In this document: positions 27,948 through 37,471 of the stretch, piece by piece
Position numbering within the stretch: position 1 is the first letter of the stretch
Layout of the letters: the number at the start of each line of letters is the position of its first letter
Assembly (NCBI RefSeq): GCF_009762795.1
Contig: NZ_CP046400.1
Location: 1,961,501 to 2,025,500, forward strand
Reading direction: 5' to 3'
DNA length: 64,000 nucleotides
Source: Pseudodesulfovibrio cashew
GTDB lineage: Bacteria; Desulfobacterota; Desulfovibrionia; Desulfovibrionales; Desulfovibrionaceae
Position numbers and translations under genes: made by a program
The notes under the pieces: model-generated
Told to the model about the DNA's origin: nothing
What the model saw: only the letters and a program-made list of their open reading frames with translations
Database searches by the model: none

Positions 27948-28478
27948 ATGCCATACATTGGATGCACCCAAAAGCTTTTGAGTGAGATCAAGCCAGCACA
28001 AATCCTAGAGCCCGCTGATAAGCGTGGGCTACAAGGCTGGCATGGCAACATCTTCAGATTCTTTCGTAGAAAATCCGTTCTTTTGGTCAATGATGAAACT
28101 CGGTTTGCCGTATTTATGCCCGGATTGGTCAAGAAGGACTTCATAAACTTCGACAAGGTGTTCATTGAGCACTTCGAGATAGCTCTTCTGGGCGTTGAAG
28201 CAACATCAGCTCAAATAGCTAAAGCCAAGTTGCTGCTTGGCCCGTTCTCTTATGGCAAGACCCATATTCGAAGTGTTCTTGGAACGATGAACGACATGAA
28301 GTTTAACATGGAGTACATGCTGATAAATCGCCTTGGTCATTTGCCGAAGACTCGTGGTGAGATTCAATGGATTACGGGGCTACTCAACGAAACGCCATAT
28401 AGCGGCAAAGATATTGATAACTGTGTCTTTGCTGAAAGGGATATGTTGCGACTGATAGATGGAGCAGAGAAGTCGTGA
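27948..28478 (+). CDS. DUF6933-domain protein
   Basis: A 176-residue product. The start at ATG 27948 is chosen because the family begins with a short strand like MPYIGCTQKLLSEI; an ATG at 27909 adds 13 poorly fitting residues. The features GWHGNIFRFFRRKSVLLVNDETRFAVFMPGLVKKDFINF and a helical C-terminal half match DUF6933 (the matched part is residues ~35-75). That family is found mainly with plasmids, restriction and other accessory genes, and has no known activity. It is monocistronic, with a decayed terminator downstream at about 28530. Confidence 0.7.
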   Translation: MPYIGCTQKLLSEIKPAQILEPADKRGLQGWHGNIFRFFRRKSVLLVNDETRFAVFMPGLVKKDFINFDKVFIEHFEIALLGVEATSAQIAKAKLLLGPFSYGKTHIRSVLGTMNDMKFNMEYMLINRLGHLPKTRGEIQWITGLLNETPYSGKDIDNCVFAERDMLRLIDGAEKS

Positions 28479-28692
28479 GATGGGTTTCTGTCAGGCTAGA
28501 AGTATAATTATTCAATTCAATGATTCTAGGGCCTTAGAAAGCTTCCCCTCTAAGCCTGTTTTAGTTGTAAATACACAGAGTTCGGGGTGGCTCCATTAAG
28601 CAAAAAGGTTGAAGTAATTTCCTTATTTTTGATTTATCCTTAGTTATCGTGTGTACGATTTGTGCGTAAGGGCTAGGAAAAAGGAGAGCTTG

Positions 28693-29517
28693 ATGAAGAA
28701 GAAATTAAAAAAGCTGTTTGAAGATACAGGTGTAGATACCTCAACTCCCGGTTTTTATAACGATAAGAACTTCATTGCTCAGGAAAAAAATGATCCTAGC
28801 TTTCTCCAGGCGTATGGATTTTGGGTGTACTATAAAAATTACAGCGAAAAGTACCTCAAGAAAGTAAGGTCAATTGTTCCAATCGTACTCTCGGTGGTGC
28901 AACAGGAGTTAGAGGGGGACGGAAGAACTGGTGCTTGTGTTGACGTGTCGCAAGTTCTGTCCAAGATTTTTGAGAGACACGGCATTTGGTGCGTAATGGT
29001 TGAAGGGGCTTTCAACGCTGACTATCCAGATGATGCTAACATTTCAGAGAAATACTTGTGGCATTATGATGATCCAAAATCATTACGGGAGCGCATGTCT
29101 CCGGGGCATGTCTGGTTACACTGCCCACCATATCAAGTTATCGACATTACGATTAAACAGCAGCCTTACACAGAAGGGCAATCAAACTACTTGCCAGAAA
29201 TCGTGGCGCAAGAAGAAATGGTTATTTTTGAAGCTGATATCGGCGATATTTGTAGTCCCGAAGTGTGTAGGACAATCGCAGCAATGGACTTGAGTCCACA
29301 GGATTTCATGGCTCAAAGTGGGGTTGATGGCTTTTCAAGCCTCGTCAGACCAGTTTCTTATGAGTCGGGGCAGACCACTTTGAGGTATATTCCAATTTCA
29401 TTCACTGCCTCCGACGGTGAACTAGACAGCATGAGCAACCTCATTTTGTCAGGTCGTAATCCTAACCAGCTTTATACAGAGAAAGTTCTTCCAGCTTTGA
29501 AGGCTGCTGAAAAGTAG
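28693..29517 (+). CDS. Transglutaminase/NAT-fold-like protein with a possible Cys-His-Asp triad
   Basis: A 274-residue product from ATG 28693, behind GGAG. The upstream ATG at 28651 lacks a binding site. A pattern like papain-fold transglutaminases is visible. GACVDVSQVLSKIFERHGI places a Cys at the start of a helix (near residue 77). HVWLHCPP gives a His on a strand (near 138), followed by QVIDITIKQ with an Asp. I infer a cysteine hydrolase or transferase fold, cytoplasmic since no signal peptide is present. Exact family not recognised. It lies tail-to-tail with hsdS of the restriction system, so a link is only positional. Confidence 0.6.
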   Translation: MKKKLKKLFEDTGVDTSTPGFYNDKNFIAQEKNDPSFLQAYGFWVYYKNYSEKYLKKVRSIVPIVLSVVQQELEGDGRTGACVDVSQVLSKIFERHGIWCVMVEGAFNADYPDDANISEKYLWHYDDPKSLRERMSPGHVWLHCPPYQVIDITIKQQPYTEGQSNYLPEIVAQEEMVIFEADIGDICSPEVCRTIAAMDLSPQDFMAQSGVDGFSSLVRPVSYESGQTTLRYIPISFTASDGELDSMSNLILSGRNPNQLYTEKVLPALKAAEK

Positions 29518-29585
29518 AGACCAACAATGATTTTTACTATCCATTATTATGTTTGGCTAATCAATACGAGTCAACGTAGCTCTCG

Positions 29586-30824
29586 CTACTTCAATGTAAC
29601 TTGACCATTCATCAACATAGGTAGGAGCCAGTCGCGAAGCTGAATGAGGTTCAAATTTTCCATGCTCCGTAAAAATATCATTCGGTTGTATTTTGAGACC
29701 ACTTTGTCATACTTTTCAAGAATTTCCTTCGGGGGATAGGCCAGCGGGAGTGAATGCAAATCGCCCTTTGTGATCGAACCAAATGTTGTGCCTTCGCAAT
29801 TACGTCGATCGAAGATTTTCTTGAAGTATTTCATTACGTAGAAAAGGAAACCATCAAAGCCATCCTTGCTGTTCAATGCGGCCAATCCTCGACCGATGCA
29901 ACAATCTTGATTGGCGATATTCATATCACCAACTGGCGCTCTGACGCTTAACAGGATATCGCCACATTTTGCCATACGCGTAGGCTGAGTCGTGTATTTA
30001 CGAATGGTCGGGAATTGCCATCCAAAGTCAGTTGAACCTTGGAAGAAAACAGTCCCGTCACCTGTCTCATTAAATGATTCTCCACTCGGAGATTGGCCCA
30101 TAGTAATATTGGCAATTTGGTCTAACTGCTTGTCCTCCCATCCTTCAGGGATTTCTCGTTTTAAGTTGGAATTAAAGGCCATTTTTCCACCTGAAGCCCT
30201 GTAAGGCTCACCAACTTGATCAGGAAAGTCGTACTGCACAAACCAATAATCATAAAGGGTTTTAGCCATTGACTCTAGTTTGGAGCATATCCTGTTATTC
30301 AACACAATCTTCTTTTCAAGCAAGTACAGAAACTCACCTATCTTGATTTGGTCCTCATATTGAGGGAGCAGTAAGTCCAAGTATGAAAACATCTGCTCAT
30401 TCAAACTTGCCCTAAGAGTTATGACCGTATTGTAGGTTATTGTTTTTCTGAATAATGGGCTTCTTAAGTAAAAAGCCATGAACTTTGGGCATGTTTTCTT
30501 TGGATGGATAGGACGCAGTCTTTTTAGGAACCCGCTGTATGTCGCTTTGGGGTAGTCCTTCAATGCAACCGAACTCATGCCCAGTTCGTCAACAACCTCA
30601 CTTGTCCTTGTTAAGAAAATGTCATCTTGTTTGATTGAAAATCTCTTTTGCTCTTGATCTGATGAGTCCATCAAGTCGGGCAAGGTTTCAGGCAAGAAAT
30701 AGCTATTAAAAACAGTAGAAAATGACAAAAAGGGTGCCCCGTGCCCAGCCTGCTCTGGTTTCGAAGATATGCCAGAACTCATCTTGTATAATTCGCAAAA
30801 TTTATAAGGAGTTAACTTGCCCAT
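29586..30824 (-). CDS. hsdS: Type I restriction-modification specificity subunit HsdS
   Basis: This 412-residue protein carries two target-recognition domains separated by conserved helices. The first central helix is around QYEDQIKIGEFLYLLEKK (~195-235) and the second at the C-terminus (EILEKYDKVVSKYNRMI). Motifs such as GDILLSVRAPVGDMNIA are typical of the second recognition domain. HsdS positions the HsdM methylase and HsdR nuclease on a split DNA site. Its first codons overlap the end of hsdM by 23 bp, so the genes are translationally coupled. Length and domain plan are complete. The recognition sequence cannot be predicted from sequence alone. Confidence 0.93.
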   Translation of the reverse strand: MGKLTPYKFCELYKMSSGISSKPEQAGHGAPFLSFSTVFNSYFLPETLPDLMDSSDQEQKRFSIKQDDIFLTRTSEVVDELGMSSVALKDYPKATYSGFLKRLRPIHPKKTCPKFMAFYLRSPLFRKTITYNTVITLRASLNEQMFSYLDLLLPQYEDQIKIGEFLYLLEKKIVLNNRICSKLESMAKTLYDYWFVQYDFPDQVGEPYRASGGKMAFNSNLKREIPEGWEDKQLDQIANITMGQSPSGESFNETGDGTVFFQGSTDFGWQFPTIRKYTTQPTRMAKCGDILLSVRAPVGDMNIANQDCCIGRGLAALNSKDGFDGFLFYVMKYFKKIFDRRNCEGTTFGSITKGDLHSLPLAYPPKEILEKYDKVVSKYNRMIFLRSMENLNLIQLRDWLLPMLMNGQVTLK

Positions 30825-32451
30825 ACATAACTCCTTCTAATTGCGTTTTAATCTCCTTTTCGAGTTTGTCAGACTCCTTGAAGAGAATATCAAGTTTGTC
30901 GTTGAAATCCTTCATTTTGGAGGCAAACTCCTCCGAAGTCATCTCATTATAATCAATTTTCACATCAAAGTATTGTCCGGCACTTAGAGAGTAATTCTTA
31001 GCAGCGATCTGGTCATAATCGACAAGCACGGAAAATTCATCGACAGCTTTTTTGCTATTGAATGTGGCTATAATGTGATCTTCCTCTGATTCTGAAAGCA
31101 ACGTCTTCTGATTATTCCCATCCTTGATCTTTGTGCCGAGCATGGAAGCATCAATCAACACGACTTTTTCTGTGTTTGAGTCGTCTATGAACAGGATGGA
31201 GACATTGGTACCTGTGCTTGCGAAAATGTTGCTTGGCATAGAGACAACACCGGCTAACATTTTTTCATCAATTAATTTCGTTCTGATTTTTTTGTCGATG
31301 CCAGATAAAGCTGTGATGAATCCGGTAGGGACCACCACTGCCGCTTTTCCACCAGGCTTAAGTGAGTAGATTATATGCTGGAGGAAAAGTTGATATATAG
31401 ACATTTTGTCTTTTACTTTTGCTGGTACCTTTGGCACCCCAGCAAAGAAACGTTCCTGGTGCTCTTGAACATCCAGTTCATTTCGAAAGTCACTAAAATC
31501 CATCTTAAAAGGAGGATTGCTAACAATGTAGTCAAACTTTTTTAAAGTCTTCCCATCACGATGATGCGGGTGGAGCAGGGTATTGCCCTGAATGATGTTG
31601 GGGATTGAATGCACCAAATTATTTAGAATCAAGTTCAGTCGCAATAAGCTCGATGATTTTTGGGAGATATCTTGCGAGTAGATTGAGCATCGTTGTTCGC
31701 CGATTGCGTGAGCCAGATTCATGAGCAAAGTCCCAGAGCCTGCTGAGGGGTCATAGCAACTCACGTTGCTAACTTTACCGCGCACATCATCTGGTACCAG
31801 AATGGAAGCCATAATCTTGGCTACAGCATGTGGGGTGTAGTACTCGGCATATTTGCCCCCGCCGTCCTTATTATAGTCTTTAATGAGGTATTCAAAAATC
31901 GTAGCGTAAAAATCGTATTTCTGGGTGAAGATACGTTCAAAACTGAACTCCACCAATTTGTTTATGATGGCACGGCAGAAGGCATCTCGTTTGGACTCAT
32001 CTGTGATGTATTCGCTTACTCTGTCGAATAGGGTAACCTTAGCCCCTCCGTCTGTTTTAACCGCAAAGATGTCGTTATTGGTAATCGCGATATCACGTAA
32101 AGTGTCATCAAAGAGCTTGGCAAACTCCGGTGCATTCTGATTGCTGAAGAGGTGAGCGATGAAATGTTCCGGCTTCAGACGGGCTGTATCTGGCCCTAAC
32201 TGCATTTGCAGCATTTCGAGCTCATCATCTTCCATGCCTTCAACGGCTTGCTCCCAGCTACCTGCGTCAGCAAGTTTAGGATCAATACGTTTTGCTTCGA
32301 AAGCGAACTTGTCGTTCAGGAATTTATAAAGAAAGACCTGAGTGATAATTTTAAACTCGTTGCCGTCATTGCCCAGACCATAATTGGCGCAAATCCCTTT
32401 GAGGTTGTCGATTAGCTCCCTGGTCCGTTTTTCAAAATCTTGCGTTACCAC
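30802..32451 (-). CDS. hsdM: Type I restriction-modification methyltransferase HsdM
   Basis: A 549-residue N6-adenine DNA methyltransferase. An N-terminal helical HsdM domain (~5-150) is followed by the SAM-binding motif DPSAGSGTLL (~235) and the catalytic motif NPPF (~312). Coiled helices at the C-terminus (~500-549) contact HsdS. The start is GTG 32451 within GTGGTAA, where TAA is the stop of hsdR, a tight coupling. Together with HsdS it protects host DNA, and with HsdR it forms the restricting complex. The gene looks intact. Confidence 0.95.
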   Translation of the reverse strand: MVTQDFEKRTRELIDNLKGICANYGLGNDGNEFKIITQVFLYKFLNDKFAFEAKRIDPKLADAGSWEQAVEGMEDDELEMLQMQLGPDTARLKPEHFIAHLFSNQNAPEFAKLFDDTLRDIAITNNDIFAVKTDGGAKVTLFDRVSEYITDESKRDAFCRAIINKLVEFSFERIFTQKYDFYATIFEYLIKDYNKDGGGKYAEYYTPHAVAKIMASILVPDDVRGKVSNVSCYDPSAGSGTLLMNLAHAIGEQRCSIYSQDISQKSSSLLRLNLILNNLVHSIPNIIQGNTLLHPHHRDGKTLKKFDYIVSNPPFKMDFSDFRNELDVQEHQERFFAGVPKVPAKVKDKMSIYQLFLQHIIYSLKPGGKAAVVVPTGFITALSGIDKKIRTKLIDEKMLAGVVSMPSNIFASTGTNVSILFIDDSNTEKVVLIDASMLGTKIKDGNNQKTLLSESEEDHIIATFNSKKAVDEFSVLVDYDQIAAKNYSLSAGQYFDVKIDYNEMTSEEFASKMKDFNDKLDILFKESDKLEKEIKTQLEGVMYGQVNSL

Positions 32452-35400
32452 GCATGTACTCCTGCTCTGTTGCCTGAAACAAATTCATTCATGTATTCGG
32501 ACACAACGAGTTTGTTGATTGTTCGTGATGCGTCCGGGTTGAGTTTGATTTTTTGGCGGGTTTGAAACTGATCTATTACTAACGGCATCATCATCCGTTC
32601 AAAGTAGCTTTCATTATCCAGCAGCTGGGTGTTTTGGAGCACCTGATCGTCAGCTTGCTTCTTCACTCCAGTTAAAGCCTCAAAAATATGACGTTCAGGC
32701 TCTGACAAAGTGCCTCGCTCTAGCAATCGCTTGTAGATGCGGGTGTATTTTGCGTCACCTTGGTACTTCGCTCGAAGTTGATTGTTTTGGCGATTCAACT
32801 CTTTGACCTTATCGTGGATCGCGTTGAGCGCATCGATATTTGCGTTCATTTCTTTTTGCGAAACTTCATTCAACTTTTTGTTCTTGAAAAGCCGTTCCAA
32901 CTCTTCTTTGAGAGTGATGAACTTTGGGTCTTGCTGGTCGAAATTGTCTGCCAATGCTTCACGGGTCCTGCGTAACGTGTTCCTAAGCTTGTCAGCCAGT
33001 ACTAACTCTTCTTCCTTGACCTTGGTAAACATGAACAGCACATCTTCTAAAGCGACATTAAGCAGATTGGCTGTGTCGGCACTCGACTCAATGCTCTCTT
33101 TAAGATTAAGCAGGTCGAGGTGGTTACATGTTTCACGATAGAGCTGATTGAGCTTCTGGAAGTCGAGTCTTTGAAGGAGTTCGTATTCACCTTGTAAACG
33201 AATCAGGTTGTAGAGACTACGGGCATCAGCAAGAGCCTTTTTCAGGGCCTGAACCGTAGCACGGTCTTGTATCTGGCTTATCTGTTGAGAAAAAACTTCG
33301 GCGTTCTCGATGTCGTAAAGAAATAGGACATCTTTGATTGCTTCAACCTCACTTTCAATTTCCTCGACGGATTTGAACAAGTGAGAATAATGCTCTATTT
33401 CGTCGCCAAGCTCAGCCTGCAACTCTTCAAAATAGGCTTTATTGGTGGCATCGAATTCTTTCCTGATGTCCGCGAAGTCAACGACATATCCATATCGAAA
33501 TTCTTTGTAGGGTCGGTTAACTCTGGTTAATGCTTGCAGCAGGTTGTGCTTACGAATCACCCGTCCAAGGTACAGTTTTTTCAACCTTCGAGAATCAAAG
33601 CCAGTGAGTAGCATGTTGTAGACAAACAGCAGGTCAATTTTACCGGCCTTAAACTCCTCAACCCACTCCTTGCGCTCTTCTTTGTTGCCTACGTCATGTA
33701 GGATCAGAGCACCGCTTTTAACCATTCTTTTACGTTTTGATGAGGACGTGCTCTTATTGACTCCCTGGGAAGCAAGGCGATCCTGGAAAATTTCAAACAT
33801 CTTTTTGGCCTGATCTGAGCTGTCGCAGATAACTAACCCGCCTATGCTTGCGTCATTCAGTGCTCCTCGGCTGTTCTCAAAGTTCTGAATGATGTAATCA
33901 AGCATCGGCTCAACAAATTGAGGATGAGCGTAAACGAGCTTCCTATTAACATCACCTTGCTGAATCTCAACTGCCGCTAAGGCTTCTTCCAAAGCGAGTT
34001 TATAGTTAGTGGCGATTTCTTCACGGATCAGACGTAGGGTGTACCCATCAGCGATTGACGCGTTGTAGTAATATTTGTGGATGTAATCTCCAAACAACGA
34101 TCTGGAGTTAAAGTCGTTCCCCAGCAAAGGAGTGCCAGTAAGACCTATCTTAATTGCATTTTGGTCTGATTGGCCAAGGTTGGCGAGAAAGCTACCCTTC
34201 GGATTGTAGCTACGATGTACTTCGTCAAGGAAGTAAATTCGTTGGACACTTACATCATAGTCCTCCGTACGAACCACGTCTGGGTCATCCTGAAATTTCT
34301 GGATGTTGACCACAGTGATCTCTGGCTTGCCGGAGTGATTGTGAAGTGCCTGTGTAGCCTTAATGTCTCGCGCGAACGCTTCTCGGTTGTTGATGGTGTG
34401 AACGGTCAGTCCTCGGCTGGAAAACTCGCGTTGCGCTTGGATAAGAAGGTCAAGCCGATCTACAATAAAATAGAACTTAGGGATGACGGAACGACGCTGA
34501 AAATAGTCTGTCAAAAAACGAGTATTGTAGTAGGCCAGTGCCGTTTTCCCACTACCCTGAGTATGCCAGATAATTCCCTTACGAACACCTGCATCTAGCT
34601 TTTTTTCAATCGCCTTGGTGGCGAAAAGCTGTGGGTAGCGCATGACATGCTTATGTAAGCCGTCTGCTTCGTTGACGTAGGTTAGAGCGTATTGCAACAG
34701 GAATGACAGACGGTCCCGAGTGAACAGAGAAGTACAAATCCGATTGGTGGGCGTATCAGGTGATTTGTTGCTAAGGAACTCCGGGCTATGTTTGATGACA
34801 TTCAGGTTGTTGTCGCGGAGAACTTCGTTTTCAACTGCATCGTTCTCGTCGGCCAACAATTTGTAGAGATTCAGGTCTTCCTCTTCACGGAAGTAATTGA
34901 AAGTAGGTTCTTCATATGAGGGACTGGCATAGAAGGCTCCTTCAATGGGGAGTGCCGACTCATCGTCATATTCCATGTTGTTTGAGAATACCATCAACTG
35001 GGTAATGTTGATGAAACGACGAAATTTCGAGTTCTGGCAACGAGTGATTATCCGATCGCGTTCAGCCAAAACCCCTTGTCGGTTGTTGGGCTTTTTGACT
35101 TCGATGAACACAAGAGGCAACCCGTTGATGAGCAAGATGATATCCGGCCTAAATTCGTCATCGCCGTTCTTGTAGGTCAACTCCGTGACCACGTGGAAGC
35201 TGTTGTTAGAAAAGTCCGCGAAATCGATCAGTTTAGTTCCTGACCGTTCAAGGAGCTTCTCATAAAAAGCTTGCCCCAAATCTTCATTGTCGAGTGAAAG
35301 CTTCACATCTTCAAAAAACCGATCGATGTCTACATCTTCAATGCCGGGGTTGATTCTGGCTATGGCTTCGCGGAATACGTCTGTAAAGATGTTGGTTTCT

Positions 35401-35501
35401 TCATCCCATGATGCCTCCTTGAGGGACAGGTAGTTGTAACCAAGCCTGACCAAATGCAGGATACAAGGAATTTTGACGCGCGAATCTTCACTAAAAACCA
35501 T
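32445..35501 (-). CDS. hsdR: Type I restriction endonuclease subunit HsdR
   Basis: A 1,018-residue protein with the full type I R-subunit plan. The N-terminal PD-(D/E)XK nuclease has PDIILL and FIEVKKP (~117-137). The superfamily-2 motor has Walker A TQGSGKT near 315 and DEVH near 429, with AGKIDLLFVYNMLLTGFD and ALTRVNRPYK motifs further on (~620-665). A long helical C-terminus binds the methylase. It translocates DNA and cuts unmodified sites. It is first in the operon hsdR-hsdM-hsdS. R-M-S order with overlapping genes is compact and suggests one promoter upstream of 35501. No defect is visible. Confidence 0.95.
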   Translation of the reverse strand: MVFSEDSRVKIPCILHLVRLGYNYLSLKEASWDEETNIFTDVFREAIARINPGIEDVDIDRFFEDVKLSLDNEDLGQAFYEKLLERSGTKLIDFADFSNNSFHVVTELTYKNGDDEFRPDIILLINGLPLVFIEVKKPNNRQGVLAERDRIITRCQNSKFRRFINITQLMVFSNNMEYDDESALPIEGAFYASPSYEEPTFNYFREEEDLNLYKLLADENDAVENEVLRDNNLNVIKHSPEFLSNKSPDTPTNRICTSLFTRDRLSFLLQYALTYVNEADGLHKHVMRYPQLFATKAIEKKLDAGVRKGIIWHTQGSGKTALAYYNTRFLTDYFQRRSVIPKFYFIVDRLDLLIQAQREFSSRGLTVHTINNREAFARDIKATQALHNHSGKPEITVVNIQKFQDDPDVVRTEDYDVSVQRIYFLDEVHRSYNPKGSFLANLGQSDQNAIKIGLTGTPLLGNDFNSRSLFGDYIHKYYYNASIADGYTLRLIREEIATNYKLALEEALAAVEIQQGDVNRKLVYAHPQFVEPMLDYIIQNFENSRGALNDASIGGLVICDSSDQAKKMFEIFQDRLASQGVNKSTSSSKRKRMVKSGALILHDVGNKEERKEWVEEFKAGKIDLLFVYNMLLTGFDSRRLKKLYLGRVIRKHNLLQALTRVNRPYKEFRYGYVVDFADIRKEFDATNKAYFEELQAELGDEIEHYSHLFKSVEEIESEVEAIKDVLFLYDIENAEVFSQQISQIQDRATVQALKKALADARSLYNLIRLQGEYELLQRLDFQKLNQLYRETCNHLDLLNLKESIESSADTANLLNVALEDVLFMFTKVKEEELVLADKLRNTLRRTREALADNFDQQDPKFITLKEELERLFKNKKLNEVSQKEMNANIDALNAIHDKVKELNRQNNQLRAKYQGDAKYTRIYKRLLERGTLSEPERHIFEALTGVKKQADDQVLQNTQLLDNESYFERMMMPLVIDQFQTRQKIKLNPDASRTINKLVVSEYMNEFVSGNRAGVHAW

Positions 35502-35622
35502 TCGATTAAACCTTCTGTTTATGGTGCCTGCCCGTCTGCTTAGCTCTTCTGGTTAGAGCTAGCAAGCAGCACAAAATGTCATGGGTGCCAATATTGTCAG
35601 TGTGATGATGGGAGAGCTTGGA

Positions 35623-36069
35623 CTAAAGCAAATTTTCCCATTTACCGATGAGCATTGCCGCTAGTTGACCTAATTCGTATGTGGCACCATTATACTCGAC
35701 GCGATACTCATCGCCGCCATTGATAGGGAGTTCGTTTAACGGTGCCCCATTGATCTCGCCAGAGAATGCATATTGGACATGGCCTCCTTCCATCGCCTGG
35801 CCTACGACTCCTGTGGAAACCTTGCAGTGTTTCTGCTTATTGCAAATGAACAGCATCCATGGATAGAGGTCGCCAAATGTGTCTTCAATCTTCTTGTGAT
35901 ATTTGTTTCTAGATTTTCGAGTGGCGAATTTGTACTTTGCGTAATCCTCAATGTGTCGAATCGTGACGAACAGGTTGAAAAGATTGTCACTATTCGGTTG
36001 CTGTTGATACTTTGTCAGTTCTCGTTTGGCTTTATCAAGAAGGTCGGTTCCGGTAATAATGTCAAACAT
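35623..36069 (-). CDS. Hypothetical protein upstream of hsdRMS
   Basis: A 148-residue product. ATG 36069 is preferred over the ATG at 36090 because GGGAGCG lies four bases before it. The N-terminal half is helical (DLLDKAKRELTKYQQ, then NLFNLFVTIRHIEDYAKYKF). The C-terminal half has short strands (EYRVEYNGATYELGQLAAMLIGKW). Family not recognised. It lies 121 bp upstream of hsdR on the same strand and may be cotranscribed, so it could be an accessory or a controlling protein of the restriction system. No DNA-binding motif is obvious. Confidence 0.6.
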   Translation of the reverse strand: MFDIITGTDLLDKAKRELTKYQQQPNSDNLFNLFVTIRHIEDYAKYKFATRKSRNKYHKKIEDTFGDLYPWMLFICNKQKHCKVSTGVVGQAMEGGHVQYAFSGEINGAPLNELPINGGDEYRVEYNGATYELGQLAAMLIGKWENLL

Positions 36070-36448
36070 CGTCGCTCCCTGTTTGTCCATCTTTGACGGC
36101 TTGGTTTATATTTCTGTTGTCAAAGATATAGCTTCAAAAAAAAGCCGCACTCGCCTAGATTTTATTTGTTCGAAAACGATGTATACCTCATTCAAACTCA
36201 GTTGCTCAAGTAATTAACTAACCGTGTTCCTTAGGGGAAATACATGTCTGTGGAACTCGGGATTTGGCGTATTGATGATGGACTGGAGGAGGTGCAAGCT
36301 GCCTCCTGGAAATGGGGGTGATTACCCCTGCGCCTCCCGCAATGTGAACGGCCCCCTTCAAGCAAAATGATGTCGTAGATAGTCTCAGTGGAAGCATTTC
36401 CATCTATTCTGAGAACATGCTATTTCCAGACCTTTTGATGGTTGCCAT
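36070..36448. other. Intergenic region, nothing recognised
   Basis: About 380 bp without a credible gene. The frame at 36218-36403 has no start signal. It includes the probable promoter of the restriction operon on the minus strand near its left part. Confidence 0.4.
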
Positions 36449-36745
36449 TTATATTTCCTGAAACCGTTTTACCTCCCACGAGCAATCGACCTCGACCCGT
36501 AGAGGCCCGAATTTCACGTTTTTCAGCTCTTGCAATGAGAAGTAGCCCCACTCGGCATTTTGCAGGTCTCCATTGAGGATAGCATAGCCGAAGAAGATGT
36601 CCTCTCCGTCGAATTCGGCTGCGTACCAGTGGGAATCTCCTATGAAGAAATGGTGGTAGATAAGCTTTTCTTCTGCCGGGATGCTTTCGGTTTGGTATAA
36701 GCGGGGAATCCTGCCTTGTCTCTCGTCCTTGTAGTCGGATATCAT
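36449..36745 (-). CDS. DUF2958 protein
   Basis: A 98-residue protein from ATG 36745. It matches the DUF2958 pattern: IPRLYQTESIPAEEK, then HWYAAEFDGEDIFFGYAIL and AEWGYFSLQEL, ending in FGPLRVEVDCSWE. These small proteins are common on plasmids and conjugative elements and have no defined activity. A larger frame in another phase (36420-37133) is a shadow. It is followed on its strand by non-coding DNA and preceded by the MucR-like gene, with a terminator between them. Confidence 0.75.
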   Translation of the reverse strand: MISDYKDERQGRIPRLYQTESIPAEEKLIYHHFFIGDSHWYAAEFDGEDIFFGYAILNGDLQNAEWGYFSLQELKNVKFGPLRVEVDCSWEVKRFQEI

Positions 36746-36868
36746 CGTTTCGGCCTCTCGTGTGGCTTGTAGGAGGTTCTTGTCGAAAATCCATATGGTT
36801 TATCAGTCTCGTAATTGCGGGGCCTCGTCGGGCCTCTGCGATGGCGTCGCCCTGAACTCTCGCTGAAA

Positions 36869-36900
36869 TATGAAAGGCCCATCCTTTCGGACGGGCCTCT
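36869..36900 (-). terminator. Terminator of the MucR-like gene
   Basis: On the minus strand AGGCCCGTCC pairs with GGATGGGCCT around a GAAA-type loop, followed by TTTC. It lies 20 bp after the MucR-like stop codon. Confidence 0.75.
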
Positions 36901-36919
36901 ACGATCATGGTGATATGAT

Positions 36920-37336
36920 CTACTTGGTTTCGGGTTTCTTGGCCGGGGCCTTCTTGGGCTTGGTCTTCTTCCAAAGCTCCATGTTCTTCATGCGCTCGGA
37001 ACGTGCCTTGGCCGTATCCCGGCAGGAGAGCGGCTGGCCCTTGGGGTATCCCCATTTCGCCTTGTAGTCGGCGGATGTCAGGCCGTGGCTTTCCAGGTGT
37101 CGCTTGGTGATCGTCTTGAAGGTCTTGCCGCATTCGACGCAGGTGATCGTTTTCTTCCTGATGGCCTTCTTGGGATCGACCGCCGGTTCTTGCGCCTTAT
37201 CCCCAGGCTCACCGGAGGCAATCCCGGAGAGGCCCATGTTCACTTCCTTGACCATCGAGATCATGCCTTCGGCAGTCATTTCACGAACACCAGCCTGTGC
37301 CTCGACCATCTTCATTGCCTGTTCCATGCAATCCAT
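36920..37336 (-). CDS. Ros/MucR-family zinc-finger transcriptional regulator
   Basis: A 138-residue protein. Residues ~65-115 form the prokaryotic C2H2 zinc finger: CVECGKTFKTITKRHLESHGLT, then ADYKAKWGYP (Cys-x2-Cys and two His). The C-terminus is a Lys/Pro-rich tail. Ros/MucR proteins are DNA-binding regulators, and in several Desulfovibrio-type bacteria many copies occur on mobile elements. It is monocistronic, with a terminator downstream. It may act like a nucleoid-associated silencer of the island, although no binding site can be assigned. Confidence 0.9.
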   Translation of the reverse strand: MDCMEQAMKMVEAQAGVREMTAEGMISMVKEVNMGLSGIASGEPGDKAQEPAVDPKKAIRKKTITCVECGKTFKTITKRHLESHGLTSADYKAKWGYPKGQPLSCRDTAKARSERMKNMELWKKTKPKKAPAKKPETK

Positions 37337-37433
37337 AACTTCACTCCTTGTTGTTCCGTAAATTCAGAAGGATATAATCGTCCTATTCTGCTCTTATACG
37401 GCGAGTGAACGCATGTACACCATTTCATGAACT

Positions 37434-37466
37434 GAAAAAGCCCATCCGGTAAGGACGGGCTTTTTC
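37434..37466 (-). terminator. Terminator of the lipoprotein gene
   Basis: AAAAAGCCC and GGGCTTTTT flank a GC-containing loop region (CATCCGGTAAGGAC). It is symmetrical and can act on both strands. It follows the stop at 37472. Confidence 0.85.
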
Positions 37467-37471
37467 GATGT

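Noticed and set aside
36420-37133. 237-residue minus-strand frame covering DUF2958 and MucR-like genes
   Set aside because: Arg-rich shadow in another phase. The two smaller products match known families.
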